DNA from: Alphaproteobacteria bacterium
GTDB taxonomy: Bacteria > Pseudomonadota > Alphaproteobacteria > Reyranellales > Reyranellaceae
Direction: 5' to 3'
NCBI GenBank assembly: GCA_016870115.1
Contig: VGCH01000008.1
Coordinates: 62,001-126,000, forward strand
DNA: 64,000 nucleotides
Shown: in pieces, positions 43,596-51,534 of the stretch
How positions within the stretch are numbered: the stretch's first letter is position 1
Layout of the letters: each line of letters starts with the position of its first letter
Position numbers and translations under genes: made by a program
Notes under the pieces: generated by a model
Told to the model about the DNA's origin: nothing
Databases searched by the model: none
What the model saw: only the letters and a program-made list of their open reading frames with translations

Positions 43596-44300
43596 ATGAG
43601 TCGCAAGTTGTTTGTGGGCAATCTGCCCTACTCGGTCACGTCCGAGCGTCTTCAGGAAGCGTTCTCGCAATTCGGCAACGTCACCACGTCCAAGGTGATC
43701 GTCGACCGCGAGACAGGCCGCAGCCGCGGCTTCGCCTTCCTCGAAATGGAAACCGATGAGCAAGGCGCATCGGCCATGCAGGCCATGAACGGCGCCCTGC
43801 TGGACGGCCGTTCTATCGCGGTGCGTGAAGCGGTTGATCGCCAGCCTGGCGGCGGCGGTGGTGGCGGTGGCTACGGCGGCGGTGGCCGCGACGGTGGCGG
43901 CTTCCGGCCGCGCGGCCCGCGTCCGCCCTATGGCGGTGGTGGTGGTGGCGGCTACGGCGGTGGCGGCGGCTATGGCGGCGGTGGCCGCGATGGTGGCGGC
44001 GGCTATGGCGGTGGTGGCCGCGACGGTGGCGGCGGCGGTTATCGCGGTGGACCGCGCGAGGGCGGCGATGGCGGCCCGATGCTCGACCGACGGGCCGACT
44101 TCTCCGGCGGCGGCGGTGGTGGTGGCGGCTATCGCCCGCGGCCGCCCGGCGGCGGATATGAAGGCGGCGGTGGCGGTCCGGGCGGCGCACCGGGCGGCGG
44201 GTTCGATCAGGGACGCCCGCCCCGGCGCCGGGAAGGCGGCCCACCGCGGCGCGAGCGGGACTACGAACCGCGCAAGCGCGGCTTCGCCGACGACGAATAG
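43596..44300 (+). CDS. RRM RNA-binding protein with Gly-rich tail
   Basis: 234-residue protein with one N-terminal RNA recognition motif (residues 1-80): RNP2 is KLFVGNLPYS and RNP1 is RSRGFAFLEM. The remainder is a low-complexity Gly/Arg/Tyr tail of GGGGGYGG-like and GGGGRDGGG repeats, ending in a basic patch with PPRRERDYEPRKRGF. Such proteins in bacteria act in cold response and RNA chaperoning, and the tail could support condensation. The ATG at 43596 begins the RRM; upstream in-frame sequence is unrelated. A strong terminator follows. Confidence 0.92.
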   Translation: MSRKLFVGNLPYSVTSERLQEAFSQFGNVTTSKVIVDRETGRSRGFAFLEMETDEQGASAMQAMNGALLDGRSIAVREAVDRQPGGGGGGGGYGGGGRDGGGFRPRGPRPPYGGGGGGGYGGGGGYGGGGRDGGGGYGGGGRDGGGGGYRGGPREGGDGGPMLDRRADFSGGGGGGGGYRPRPPGGGYEGGGGGPGGAPGGGFDQGRPPRRREGGPPRRERDYEPRKRGFADDE

Positions 44301-44322
44301 ACCGATCCGCAGTGATCGATGG

Positions 44323-44358
44323 GAACGCCGGGGGGAAACCCCCGGCGTTCTTTCTTTT
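44323..44358 (+). terminator. Intrinsic terminator of the RRM gene
   Basis: A perfect 12-bp stem, GAACGCCGGGGG with CCCCCGGCGTTC, closes on a GAAA tetraloop and is followed by TTTCTTTT. It begins 23 nt after the stop codon. It is the clearest stand-alone terminator in the window. Confidence 0.93.
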
Positions 44359-44372
44359 GCGGGCTCGGGCGG

Positions 44373-44390
44373 TAGAGTGTCTTCGACTGA
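44373..44390 (-). repeat. Possible fragment of the 128-bp repeat end
   Basis: TAGAGTGTCTTCGACTGA matches the reverse complement of the 3' end of repeat copy A at about 15 of 18 positions. The similarity fades beyond it, so it may be a decayed or truncated copy lying between the terminator and the DUF1194 pseudogene. Confidence 0.35.
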
Positions 44391-44439
44391 TACCACCCGG
44401 CTCGGGAAGGCTCCAGGCTTCGCGCGGGGGATAGCCGCC

Positions 44440-45171
44440 ATGAAACGACGCGCCGCACTCGCCGGATCGCTCGCCACGCTGGCGGCGGCACCCCGGGGTG
44501 CGCGCAGCCAGACGCTGGCGGTCGACCTGCAGCTGGTCCTGGCCGTCGACGTGTCGCGGTCCATCGACGAGGTCGAAGCTGAGCTGCAACGGCGCGGCTA
44601 CATCGACGCGCTCTCAAGCGATCGCGTGGTCGACGCGCTGACCTCCGGCGAGCACAAGCGCATCGGCCTTTGCTAGGCCGAGTGGGCCGGCTCGCACTAT
44701 CGCGTGGTCGTCATCGACTGGACGGTGATCGACAGCCGTGACGCCGCGCACCGTTTCGCCGACAAACTCTCAGAAGCGCCGCGGGTGGCCGAGCGCTGGA
44801 CCGCGGTCGGCGCCGCGCTCGAACATGCCGCCGCGCAGTTCGCCCGTTCGGGCATGACATCGCGCCGCCGCGTGATCGACATTTCGGGCGACGGCCGTAC
44901 CAACGAGGGGCCGCCGGCGGAGATGGTTCGCGACCGGCTGGTCCGCGAGGGAGTCGTCATCAACGGCCTGCCGGTGATGATGAATCGCACCAATTTCGGC
45001 CGCCCGCCGGACCGCGAACTGGATCGCTACTACGAGGAGAACGTCATCGGCGGGCCGGGATCGTTCATGATCGTGGCGCGCGACTTCGCCGATTTCGGAC
45101 GCGCTGTGCGCACCAAGCTGGTGCGGGAAATCTCCGCGCCTGCCCTCAGCCCGACGACACGACCGACCTGA
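44440..45171 (+). pseudogene. DUF1194 (VWA-like) gene interrupted by an amber codon
   Basis: A 243-codon frame for an exported DUF1194 protein: signal peptide at about 1-23, then VDLQLVLAVDVSRSIDEVE with a von Willebrand-like metal site, RRVIDISGDGRTNEGPP, VINGLPVMMNR, and YYEENVIGGPGSFMIVARDF. Codon 79 (44674-44676) is TAG, where the family usually has a tyrosine before the conserved EWAG motif, which follows immediately as AEWAG. Both halves are in the same frame and otherwise intact. Either recent inactivation, a sequencing error or read-through explains this. The last 26 nt overlap the convergent hydrolase gene. Confidence 0.85.
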
Positions 45172-46504
45172 GTTGCCGCAGCGGCGCGGGATCGCGCAGG
45201 AGCTGGATCGGCATGCCGAGATGGCCGAGCGGATAGCGAAAGCGGTTGGCCGCGGGCAGGCGCCAGCGATCCGCCAGCGCGGCACCGCCCTCGACCGGCA
45301 GCCAGCGATCCGTATCGCCCAGAACCGACACGATGCGCTCCGCGGCAATGGCCGGCGCCGGCATCGGGTCGATCGCCGCCGCGATCCGCGCCCTCGTCGG
45401 CCGATCCCAGCCGGCCGCGACCAACGCACGGTCGACCCCCAGTCCCCGAGAAAGCGCGCCATCCAGCGCCACCTGAGCCATTGCCGCGGAGTGGCTGATC
45501 AGCAGCACCCCATCGGGGCGCGCGGCGGCCGACCATCGGCCCGCGTGGCTCGCGGCATGCTGCGCCACAAACGACGTCATCGAAATCCCGGCGAGCGCGA
45601 CAGGCCCACCGAAGGCGGCGCGGCACCAGGCGATCACCAGCGCCGACTCAAGCGCCTGCCCGGAGATCAAATCGAGCGTCGCTTCCGGCCCCCACGCGAC
45701 GAAGGGTTCGCCGCCATAGGTGCCGGGCAGGGTCCGAAGCCCGTGATAGGGCGAAACCGGCTCGACCACGCGCCAACCGGCCTCGGCCAACCGCACGGCG
45801 GCGTCGCGGCCCGCTGGCAGCAATTCAGGCTCCAGCCCCAGCCCGTTGCCGAGGATCAGCGTGGCTTGCGGTGGGTTGCGCGTGGATTCGACGACACGCG
45901 CATAGAACCGTTCGCTGCCCGCGCGACCGGCGAGCCCGGCCGCCGGACTCGCGGCCCGCAACCAGCATTGTCGGACTCCCGGACCATCGAACCACGCGGA
46001 GCGTTCCAGCGTGCCGGGGTCGATCGCGACGGCCTGCGCGCGCCCGGGATCGTCGAGCAGCGGCGCCAGCCGGACGAGAGTCTCGTCGGGCGATGGCACT
46101 CGGAAGCACGCGGGCGGCGCACCCAGTCGACGCGCCATGCCGCCGAGCCTCAGCCGGATCGCGAGATGCGAGGTCGCTGCCGCACGCCGGCTGCGATCGA
46201 GCCGCGCGGCGGTATCCGAATCCGCGCCGCCGAAGAGCCCGTCGTCCCAGGCCGCGCGCGCGGCGCGGGCGGCGGTTTGGCGGGCCGCCACGGCACCAAG
46301 CATCGCCGTCGCGCCGCGCGGAGGGATTGCGCGCGTGCCCCCGACGCCGGCCACGAATCGCGCGACATCGCCCTCAGCCGCCCCGGCCGCAGCCCAGACG
46401 CGCGCCACCGGGAGGAACCAGCGGCGCAAAATCGCGACGCCCACCGGATCGACCCAGGAGCGTGCGAAGAGGGCGCCAAGAGGTGATGTCAGGAGATCGG
46501 GCAT
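45146..46504 (-). CDS. Alpha/beta hydrolase, DUF2048/ABHD18-like
   Basis: 452-residue protein whose C-terminal half has an alpha/beta hydrolase core: LILGNGLGLEPELLPAGRDA (residues 202-221), the nucleophile elbow GISMTSFVAQHAA, VLLISHSAAMAQVAL, and late DTDRWLPVEGG and HLGMPIQLL with possible Asp and His of the triad. The N-terminal half is Ala/Arg-rich and helical. It resembles DUF2048 (ABHD18) hydrolases of unknown substrate. The start at 46504 was chosen by the loss of sensible composition upstream; longer versions overlap the aldolase gene. Confidence 0.65.
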   Translation of the reverse strand: MPDLLTSPLGALFARSWVDPVGVAILRRWFLPVARVWAAAGAAEGDVARFVAGVGGTRAIPPRGATAMLGAVAARQTAARAARAAWDDGLFGGADSDTAARLDRSRRAAATSHLAIRLRLGGMARRLGAPPACFRVPSPDETLVRLAPLLDDPGRAQAVAIDPGTLERSAWFDGPGVRQCWLRAASPAAGLAGRAGSERFYARVVESTRNPPQATLILGNGLGLEPELLPAGRDAAVRLAEAGWRVVEPVSPYHGLRTLPGTYGGEPFVAWGPEATLDLISGQALESALVIAWCRAAFGGPVALAGISMTSFVAQHAASHAGRWSAAARPDGVLLISHSAAMAQVALDGALSRGLGVDRALVAAGWDRPTRARIAAAIDPMPAPAIAAERIVSVLGDTDRWLPVEGGAALADRWRLPAANRFRYPLGHLGMPIQLLRDPAPLRQLRSVVSSG

Positions 46505-46607
46505 CGGGGATCGCACGGCGGCCCGGCAGGCGATTTCACTTGGCCCGGCCGGGAGCTTGGCCGCATCATCGCCCGCCTTGCACCACGCTGACAATGGAGT
46601 GCGTTCC

Positions 46608-47351
46608 ATGCTCGCAAACGACCCGGTTACCCAGGCCCGGATCGACCTCACCGCGGCCCTGCGTTCAGCGGCGCGGCATGGCCTGAATGAGGGCGTGTGC
46701 AACCATTTCAGCATGACGGTGCCCGGGCGGCCCGACCTGTTTCTGGTCAACCCGCAGGGTCTGCACTGGTCGGAGATCCGGCCGGGCGATCTCGTGATGG
46801 CCGATTTCGACGGCAAGGTGATCGAGGGCAAGTACAGCGTCGAGCCGACGGCGTTCTTCATCCATGCCCGTATCCACGCGGGAAATCCGCGCGCGGCGGT
46901 CGTGCTCCATACTCACATGCCGTACGCCACCGCGCTCACCTCGATCCGCGACGGACGGATCGAGATGTGCACCCAGAACGCGTTCCGCTACTGGGATCGC
47001 ATCGCCTATGACGACGAGTATGCCGGTGTCGCATTGTCCAACGACGAGGGCGAGCGCATGTGCCGGGCGATGGCCGGCAAGCCCATCCTCTTCCTGCGCA
47101 ATCACGGCGTGATCGTATCGGGCCCGACCGTGGCGCAGACCTACGACGATCTCTACTACCTCGAGCGCGCCGCCATGGTGCAGGTGCTGGCGATGCAGAC
47201 CGGACGGCCGCTGCACAACATCGATGACGGGCTCGCCGCCTTCACGGCAAAGCAGATCGAGGGCGAGGCGCAGCAGGCGATGCTCCATTTCGACTCGCTG
47301 AAGCGCATGCTCGACCGCGACGCACCGGGCTGGCAACGCCTCGCGGCCTGA
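46608..47351 (+). CDS. Class II aldolase/adducin family protein
   Basis: 247-residue zinc-dependent aldolase-fold protein. Metal ligands are VVLHTHMPYATAL and FLRNHGVIVSG, and the substrate region is LNEGVCNHFSMTVPG with LVNPQGLHWSEI. Relatives act on sugar phosphates, on 3-oxo-tetronate phosphates, or are decarboxylases; the substrate is unknown. The ATG at 46608 has GGAG 9 nt upstream. A carboxymuconolactone decarboxylase-like gene follows after 34 nt, suggesting a small catabolic operon. Confidence 0.88.
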   Translation: MLANDPVTQARIDLTAALRSAARHGLNEGVCNHFSMTVPGRPDLFLVNPQGLHWSEIRPGDLVMADFDGKVIEGKYSVEPTAFFIHARIHAGNPRAAVVLHTHMPYATALTSIRDGRIEMCTQNAFRYWDRIAYDDEYAGVALSNDEGERMCRAMAGKPILFLRNHGVIVSGPTVAQTYDDLYYLERAAMVQVLAMQTGRPLHNIDDGLAAFTAKQIEGEAQQAMLHFDSLKRMLDRDAPGWQRLAA

Positions 47352-47385
47352 TCCCTTCCCGCACCCGATCCGCACTGGAGTTCCG

Positions 47386-47934
47386 ATGTCCCGCCTCGCG
47401 CCCCTCGATCCCGCCCGTCTCGACCCCGAGCAGAAGAAGGTGGCGGACGCGATCGTCTCGGGCCCGCGAGGGGGACTGCGCGGGCCGTTCGAACCGTGGC
47501 TGCGCAGCCCCGTGCTGGCCGATCGGGCCCAGAAGCTCGGCGAATATTGTCGCTTCAACAATTCGCTGCCCAAAGATCTCAGCGAGCTCGCAATCTGCCT
47601 GGTGGGCCGGCATTTCAAGGCGCAGTTCGAGTTCTACGCCCACGCCCGAATGGCGCGCGAGGCGGGTCTCTCTGCCGAGATCATCGAGGCGGTCCGCACC
47701 CGCCGCACCCCGCCGTTCGGCCGCGAGGTCGAACGCGTGATCTACGATTTCGTGACCGAGTACCTTGAGACCAACCGCGTCGCCGAACCGAACTACCGCC
47801 GCGCCATCGAGGCGTTCGGCGAGAAGGGCGTGGTCGATCTGGTCGGTGTCTGCGGCTACTACATGCTGGTGTCGATGACACTGAACGTGTTCGACGTGAA
47901 GCTGCCGCCCGGCGAACCCGACCCGCTGGCGTAG
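47386..47934 (+). CDS. Carboxymuconolactone decarboxylase family protein
   Basis: 182-residue helical protein of the CMD/AhpD-like superfamily: the segments GPFEPWLRSPVLADRAQKLGEY (residues 29-50), LSELAICLVGRHFKAQFEFYAHARMAREAG (by residues 63-92) and VVDLVGVCGYYMLVS are typical. The CxxC of AhpD peroxidases is absent, favouring the decarboxylase-like or uncharacterised branch. It follows the aldolase-like gene and is convergent with the cyclase-family gene. Confidence 0.85.
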   Translation: MSRLAPLDPARLDPEQKKVADAIVSGPRGGLRGPFEPWLRSPVLADRAQKLGEYCRFNNSLPKDLSELAICLVGRHFKAQFEFYAHARMAREAGLSAEIIEAVRTRRTPPFGREVERVIYDFVTEYLETNRVAEPNYRRAIEAFGEKGVVDLVGVCGYYMLVSMTLNVFDVKLPPGEPDPLA

Positions 47935-47959
47935 CGTACGCGGAGATTTCCGCGCCGCC

Positions 47960-48736
47960 TCACGACTCGAAAATCGCCACCGCGCGGGTCCAGCCGGCCG
48001 AGGCGCCTCGGATCTTGTGCGGGAAGCAAGCGATGGTGAAGCCATCGCCCGGCAGCGCCTCAAGATTGTGCAGCTTTTCGAGGTGGCAATAGCCGATGTG
48101 CCGTCCCGCCTTGTGGCCCTCCCAGATGATCGACGGGTCGCGATCGCGGGCGAACTTCTGCGCTGTGAAGTAGAACGGCGCGTCCCAGCTCCAGGCGTCG
48201 GTACCGGTGAGCCGAATGCCCTGCTCCAGCAGAAACATGGTGGCGTCGTAGCCCATGCCGCAGCCCGAGTTCACATAGTCGGCGTTGCCGTAGCGCGAAC
48301 CCGCGCGTGTGTTCACGACCACGATCTCAAGCGGCTTCAGCGCGTGGCCGATCCGGTCGAGTTCGGCCTTCACCTCATCGGCGGTGATGACGTGCCCGTC
48401 CGGCTTGGCGCGAAAATCGAGCTTCACGCCGGGCTGGAAGCACCAGTCCAGCGGCACCTCGTCGATGGTGATGGCGCGCTCGCCCCGATTCATGGTGGGG
48501 TGGAAATGGTACGGCGCGTCGAGATGCGTGCCGTTGTGCGTCGAGAGCGAGACGTTCTCCACCGCCCAGCCTTGGCCGTCGGGGAGGTCCTCTTTCTTGA
48601 GGCCGGGAAAGAAGCCCGCGATCTGGCCCGCCGTGTCCTGGTGCTTGTGGTACTGGATCTTCGGCCCGAACGGGACCGGATCGGAGATGACGTCGTTCTC
48701 CAGATAGATCGACAGATCGACGAAGCGACGCGGCAT
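47960..48736 (-). CDS. Cyclase family protein (kynurenine formamidase-like)
   Basis: 258-residue metal-dependent hydrolase. The signature STHNGTHLDAPYHFHP supplies the metal-binding His and Asp residues, and the terminal region has ETG-like DAWSWDAPF and AGRHIGYCHLEKL. The family includes kynurenine formamidase and isatin hydrolase. No tryptophan-degradation genes are adjacent, so the substrate is unassigned. The 160 nt upstream (48737-48896) hold no recognisable gene. Confidence 0.88.
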   Translation of the reverse strand: MPRRFVDLSIYLENDVISDPVPFGPKIQYHKHQDTAGQIAGFFPGLKKEDLPDGQGWAVENVSLSTHNGTHLDAPYHFHPTMNRGERAITIDEVPLDWCFQPGVKLDFRAKPDGHVITADEVKAELDRIGHALKPLEIVVVNTRAGSRYGNADYVNSGCGMGYDATMFLLEQGIRLTGTDAWSWDAPFYFTAQKFARDRDPSIIWEGHKAGRHIGYCHLEKLHNLEALPGDGFTIACFPHKIRGASAGWTRAVAIFES

Positions 48737-48896
48737 GGATCCTCCCGAAGAGCGACCTTGCGAGCCTGCCGCCGCCTCAGGGGCGGGTCAACGTCGTCAA
48801 GACGGCGCGGGTGACGCGACGCCCGATGCAGCGCTGGCCAAAATCGTCAACGTGAAGGCCGTCGAGTGGGAGGCGGGATCGGGGCGCGGGCTCCGT

Positions 48897-49754
48897 TCAA
48901 CGGCCGCCGACAATCAGCAACACCGCAACGAGCGCGAGCGCCAGCCCGCCGGCCTGAATGCGGTTGGGTCGCTCACCCAGCACGGCAGCCGCCAGCACGA
49001 CAGTGCTGGCAGGATAGAGCGAGGTCAGCATGGCGATCACCGCCAACTGTCCTTCGCGGCTTGCAAGCAGGTAAAGCGCGTTGGCGGCGGCATCGCAGGC
49101 CCCCGCACCCGAGATCAGCATCCACAGCCCGGCGCCAGTTGGCCGCCGCACCCAGCCGCGTCGCAGAACGAGCGGAATCGCGAGCAGGACCAGCGCCACC
49201 GAGGCGCTCCGCGCCGCGACCAGCGGCCACAGACCGGCCGCCGGCTCGGTATGGGCGATCAGGACATAGAACCAGCCGATCCCAAGACCGGCCGCGATGG
49301 CGATCCAGAACGCCGCGCGGGCGTTTGCCGGTGCCGGCCCCCGATCGCTCTCGCGCGACACCGCGAGGATCGCGAGGGCGGCGAGCGCGAGCCCGGCTGC
49401 GACGATGGGGCTGGGCCAGGCCGCAAAGATGAGCCCCCAGACGACGGGCACCGCCACCGAGAACAGGGCCGTCACCGGCGCCACCACGGACATGCGGCCG
49501 AGCGCGAGCGCGAGATAGAGCAGCGGAATGCCGATCAGCGTCGATAGGCCTGCGGCGGCCCCCCAGGCGAGGTCCGCGATCCGGACCTCGCCGGCCCCCA
49601 GCGTCGGCGCCGCGACCAGCATCAGCAGCAGCCCGACCACCTGGCCGATCGCGACCACGGTGAAGGCGTGCAGGCGCCGGACCGCAAGCCCGCCCAGAAA
49701 ATCGCCGGCGCCGTACACCGCGGCCGCCAGCAACGCCAATCCAGCGCCCATCAT
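48897..49754 (-). CDS. EamA/DMT-family transporter
   Basis: 285-residue inner-membrane protein with about ten hydrophobic segments in two homologous halves, as in the drug/metabolite transporter superfamily. The N-terminal half includes AGDFLGGLAVRRL and YLALALGRMSVVAPVTALFS (residues 81-100); the second half ends TSLYPASTVVLAAAVLGERPN and LALALVAVLLIVGG (the EamA repeat signature near residue 250). Substrate unknown. It is divergent from the small secreted-protein cluster. Confidence 0.9.
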   Translation of the reverse strand: MMGAGLALLAAAVYGAGDFLGGLAVRRLHAFTVVAIGQVVGLLLMLVAAPTLGAGEVRIADLAWGAAAGLSTLIGIPLLYLALALGRMSVVAPVTALFSVAVPVVWGLIFAAWPSPIVAAGLALAALAILAVSRESDRGPAPANARAAFWIAIAAGLGIGWFYVLIAHTEPAAGLWPLVAARSASVALVLLAIPLVLRRGWVRRPTGAGLWMLISGAGACDAAANALYLLASREGQLAVIAMLTSLYPASTVVLAAAVLGERPNRIQAGGLALALVAVLLIVGGR

Positions 49755-49817
49755 GCCCGGATTCTAGCCGTCGACGGGGCTATCGCGAAACCGACGCAAC
49801 ATGATCGCGGACGGCGC

Positions 49818-49862
49818 GACATCGCGGCGACACGAAGCGCCGGCATAGTCGCCCCATCGAAA
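49818..49862 (+). promoter_or_regulatory. Shared 45-nt leader block, copy 1
   Basis: An ungapped 45-nt block 24 nt before a small secreted-protein gene, matching 51024-51068 at 33 of 45 positions by hand count. Best-conserved parts are ACATCGC, CGACAC and CCCCATCGAAA. A CGAAACC word also precedes both blocks. It is probably a common promoter or 5' untranslated region. Confidence 0.55.
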
Positions 49863-49886
49863 TCAACCCGCCCGCCGGAGGCCGCC

Positions 49887-50072
49887 ATGTTCAAGACCCT
49901 GACCCTCACCGTCGCACTGCTCGCCGCCACCCTGGCCGCGCCCGCCCACGCCAAAGTCTGCCCGACCTGCCTGGTCGCCAGTGAGGCGGCGGCGACCTTT
50001 GCCCGCACGGCGGCGCCCCTCGTCCCGATGCTCACGACCGACGCGCTCGAACACTCCTTCGTCGCGCGCTAA
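49887..50072 (+). CDS. Small secreted protein with CxxC
   Basis: 61-residue protein. A signal peptide at 1-22 (MFKTLTLTVALLAATLAAPA then HA) leaves a mature peptide of about 39 residues starting KVCPTCLVASEAA. The CPTC motif could bind metal or form a disulfide; no known family was recognised. The ATG follows CCGGAGG. The next gene begins 10 nt later, so both are likely co-transcribed. Its leader and signal peptide resemble those of the gene at 51082, pointing to a local duplication of the expression signals. Confidence 0.65.
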   Translation: MFKTLTLTVALLAATLAAPAHAKVCPTCLVASEAAATFARTAAPLVPMLTTDALEHSFVAR

Positions 50073-50082
50073 GGTGGCCTCG

Positions 50083-50859
50083 ATGACCCGCCGCCTTCTC
50101 GCGCCGCTCGCCGCGCTCGCGCTTGCCTCGACCCCGGCCAACGCCCAGGTCGCCGGCCCCCAGGTCACCTCAATCGGGGTGGAGGGCACGGAAATCGTGG
50201 TCAAGCTCTCCGACGGGCGCAATCTGCGCAGCAAGGAGCTGGTCGGCGCCGTGCTCGATGTGCGCTTCGAGGGCCAGGCTGCCAAGATGCGGATCGCCGC
50301 CGTCGAGCCCGATCCCGAGGACAAGACCGGCTCGGTCTGGCTGCACACCATGGAAACCCGCGGCCCCGACGGGCAATGGGCCAACGCCTGCTCGCCCGGC
50401 CCCGATGGCCGTCGGCAGGGCTTTCCGATCCATACCGCGAACGGCCTCGAGTTCACCTGCTCGGCGGGCGCGCTCGGCAAGTGCGTGCGCTTCGGCTTCC
50501 GGCCCTGGGCCAAGGCGCCCGATGGCCGCGACTATGCGCCGATCTATCAGGCCTGCGTGCGGATGGTGCGCGCCGACTATGGCGGCGACGGCCATGGCTG
50601 GACCAAGGACGGCACGCGCATCGACCTCTACGATGTCACCGAAACCCAGAAGCCGGACAACGATCCGACCGATGCCTTCGAGGCCGGCTGGACCGAGGCT
50701 GGCGCGGTCTGCGTGCACCACATCCGGGTCAAAGAGAACGTGACGCTGGCCGAGCTCGAGCAGCGCTATCCGCGACTAAAGGGCCGCACCGGCGCGGTGT
50801 GCACCGAGGAATTCGCCCGCGCCCACGGCGCCATCCTGTTCAACCGTTCGCCGAACTGA
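50083..50859 (+). CDS. Secreted ADYC-domain-like protein
   Basis: 258-residue exported protein with a signal peptide at about 1-22 (ending STPANAQ). A C-terminal region rich in Cys and Trp includes CVRFGFRPWAKAP, the CVRMVRADYGGDGHGWTKDG segment (residues 161-180) and AVCVHHIRVKEN. The ADYGGDG motif and Cys pattern resemble ADYC-domain proteins, best known from myxobacteria, whose function is unknown. At least seven cysteines in the mature part suggest disulfides in the periplasm. It follows the small CxxC protein after 10 nt. Confidence 0.75.
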   Translation: MTRRLLAPLAALALASTPANAQVAGPQVTSIGVEGTEIVVKLSDGRNLRSKELVGAVLDVRFEGQAAKMRIAAVEPDPEDKTGSVWLHTMETRGPDGQWANACSPGPDGRRQGFPIHTANGLEFTCSAGALGKCVRFGFRPWAKAPDGRDYAPIYQACVRMVRADYGGDGHGWTKDGTRIDLYDVTETQKPDNDPTDAFEAGWTEAGAVCVHHIRVKENVTLAELEQRYPRLKGRTGAVCTEEFARAHGAILFNRSPN

Positions 50860-50895
50860 ACAACGCCCGAGCGCGGCACGCGACGCCCGTCCCAC

Positions 50896-50963
50896 CGTCC
50901 TGACGCGCAGCCGAAGGACCGATCGGGGATCAGGAAAGACCCTTCGTTGACGCTCCGGGTGAC
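50896..50963. repeat. Short palindromic-type dispersed repeat, copy 2
   Basis: Related to 4034-4102, sharing the AGACCCTTC core and the overall inverted-repeat plan; its ends (CGTCCTGACGCGCAGCCGAAGG at the start, by positions 50896-50917, and CCTTCG ... GGGTGAC at the end) are partly complementary. It lies between two secreted-protein genes. Confidence 0.5.
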
Positions 50964-51023
50964 CGGCAGGGTGTCACGCACACCGCGCGCCGCGTAACAC
51001 ACGAAACCAAATCGCGCCGCTGC

Positions 51024-51068
51024 AACATCGCCACGACACAGGCCACGGGCACACTCTCCCCATCGAAA
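51024..51068 (+). promoter_or_regulatory. Shared 45-nt leader block, copy 2
   Basis: Matches 49818-49862 without gaps and ends 13 nt before the ATG of the secreted protein at 51082. The spacing to the start codon differs by 11 nt between the copies, so the conserved unit is the block itself. Confidence 0.55.
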
Positions 51069-51081
51069 CCGGGGAAACGCC

Positions 51082-51519
51082 ATGTTCCGCACTTTGATCG
51101 CCGCCCTCACCGCCCTCTGCCTCGCTGGCCCCGCACTCGCTGCTGGCCCCGATGGCCAGATCCAGCTCAGCCGCGATGGGTTGCTCGGTTTCAAGGGGTT
51201 CGCCCCGATCGTCGAGATGGCCCGCGAAAGCGAGGCCAGCCCGTTCGGTGCCCTCACCGAGGAGGTGACCCGGGTGGGCTTCAAGGCCGAGATCCAGGGT
51301 TTCCGCATGTCCGCGACGGCCGGCGTCTTCGCGTTCAACTACGGACTCGCCGGCGAAGGCGAGGGCCGGATCGCCACGCTCAGCGTCGGATACACCGCGC
51401 GCGACATCGCGGGTGGCGCGCTGAGCCTCGATGTCCGGCGCGACTTCGTCTACGCGATCGGTGCCGAGGAAGCGGCGGTCCAGACCCAGTTCCGCGCCCG
51501 CTGGGCGATGAAGTTCTGA
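51082..51519 (+). CDS. Secreted protein of unknown function
   Basis: 145-residue protein with a clear signal peptide (about 1-21, MFRTLIAALTALCLAGPALA). The mature part begins AGPDGQIQLSRDGLLGFKGF and contains alternating hydrophobic strands (GFKAEIQGFRMSATAGVFAF by residues 72-91; ATLSVGYTARDI; GALSLDVRRDFVYAI), ending RWAMKF. The beta-rich pattern with a terminal Phe suggests an outer-membrane or periplasmic beta protein, but it is short for a barrel. No family was recognised. Its leader is shared with the gene at 49887. Confidence 0.7.
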   Translation: MFRTLIAALTALCLAGPALAAGPDGQIQLSRDGLLGFKGFAPIVEMARESEASPFGALTEEVTRVGFKAEIQGFRMSATAGVFAFNYGLAGEGEGRIATLSVGYTARDIAGGALSLDVRRDFVYAIGAEEAAVQTQFRARWAMKF

Positions 51520-51534
51520 CCGCCGGCGAGTTCC

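Noticed and set aside
43394-43621. 75-residue minus-strand frame across the RRM leader
   Set aside because: It overlaps the RRM start codon, lacks a ribosome site and shows only a vague helix at its end; too weak to list as a gene.
43850-44170. Tandem GGCGGTGGT-like units as a possible CRISPR or satellite
   Set aside because: They encode the Gly-rich tail of the RRM protein in frame; there are no unique spacers.
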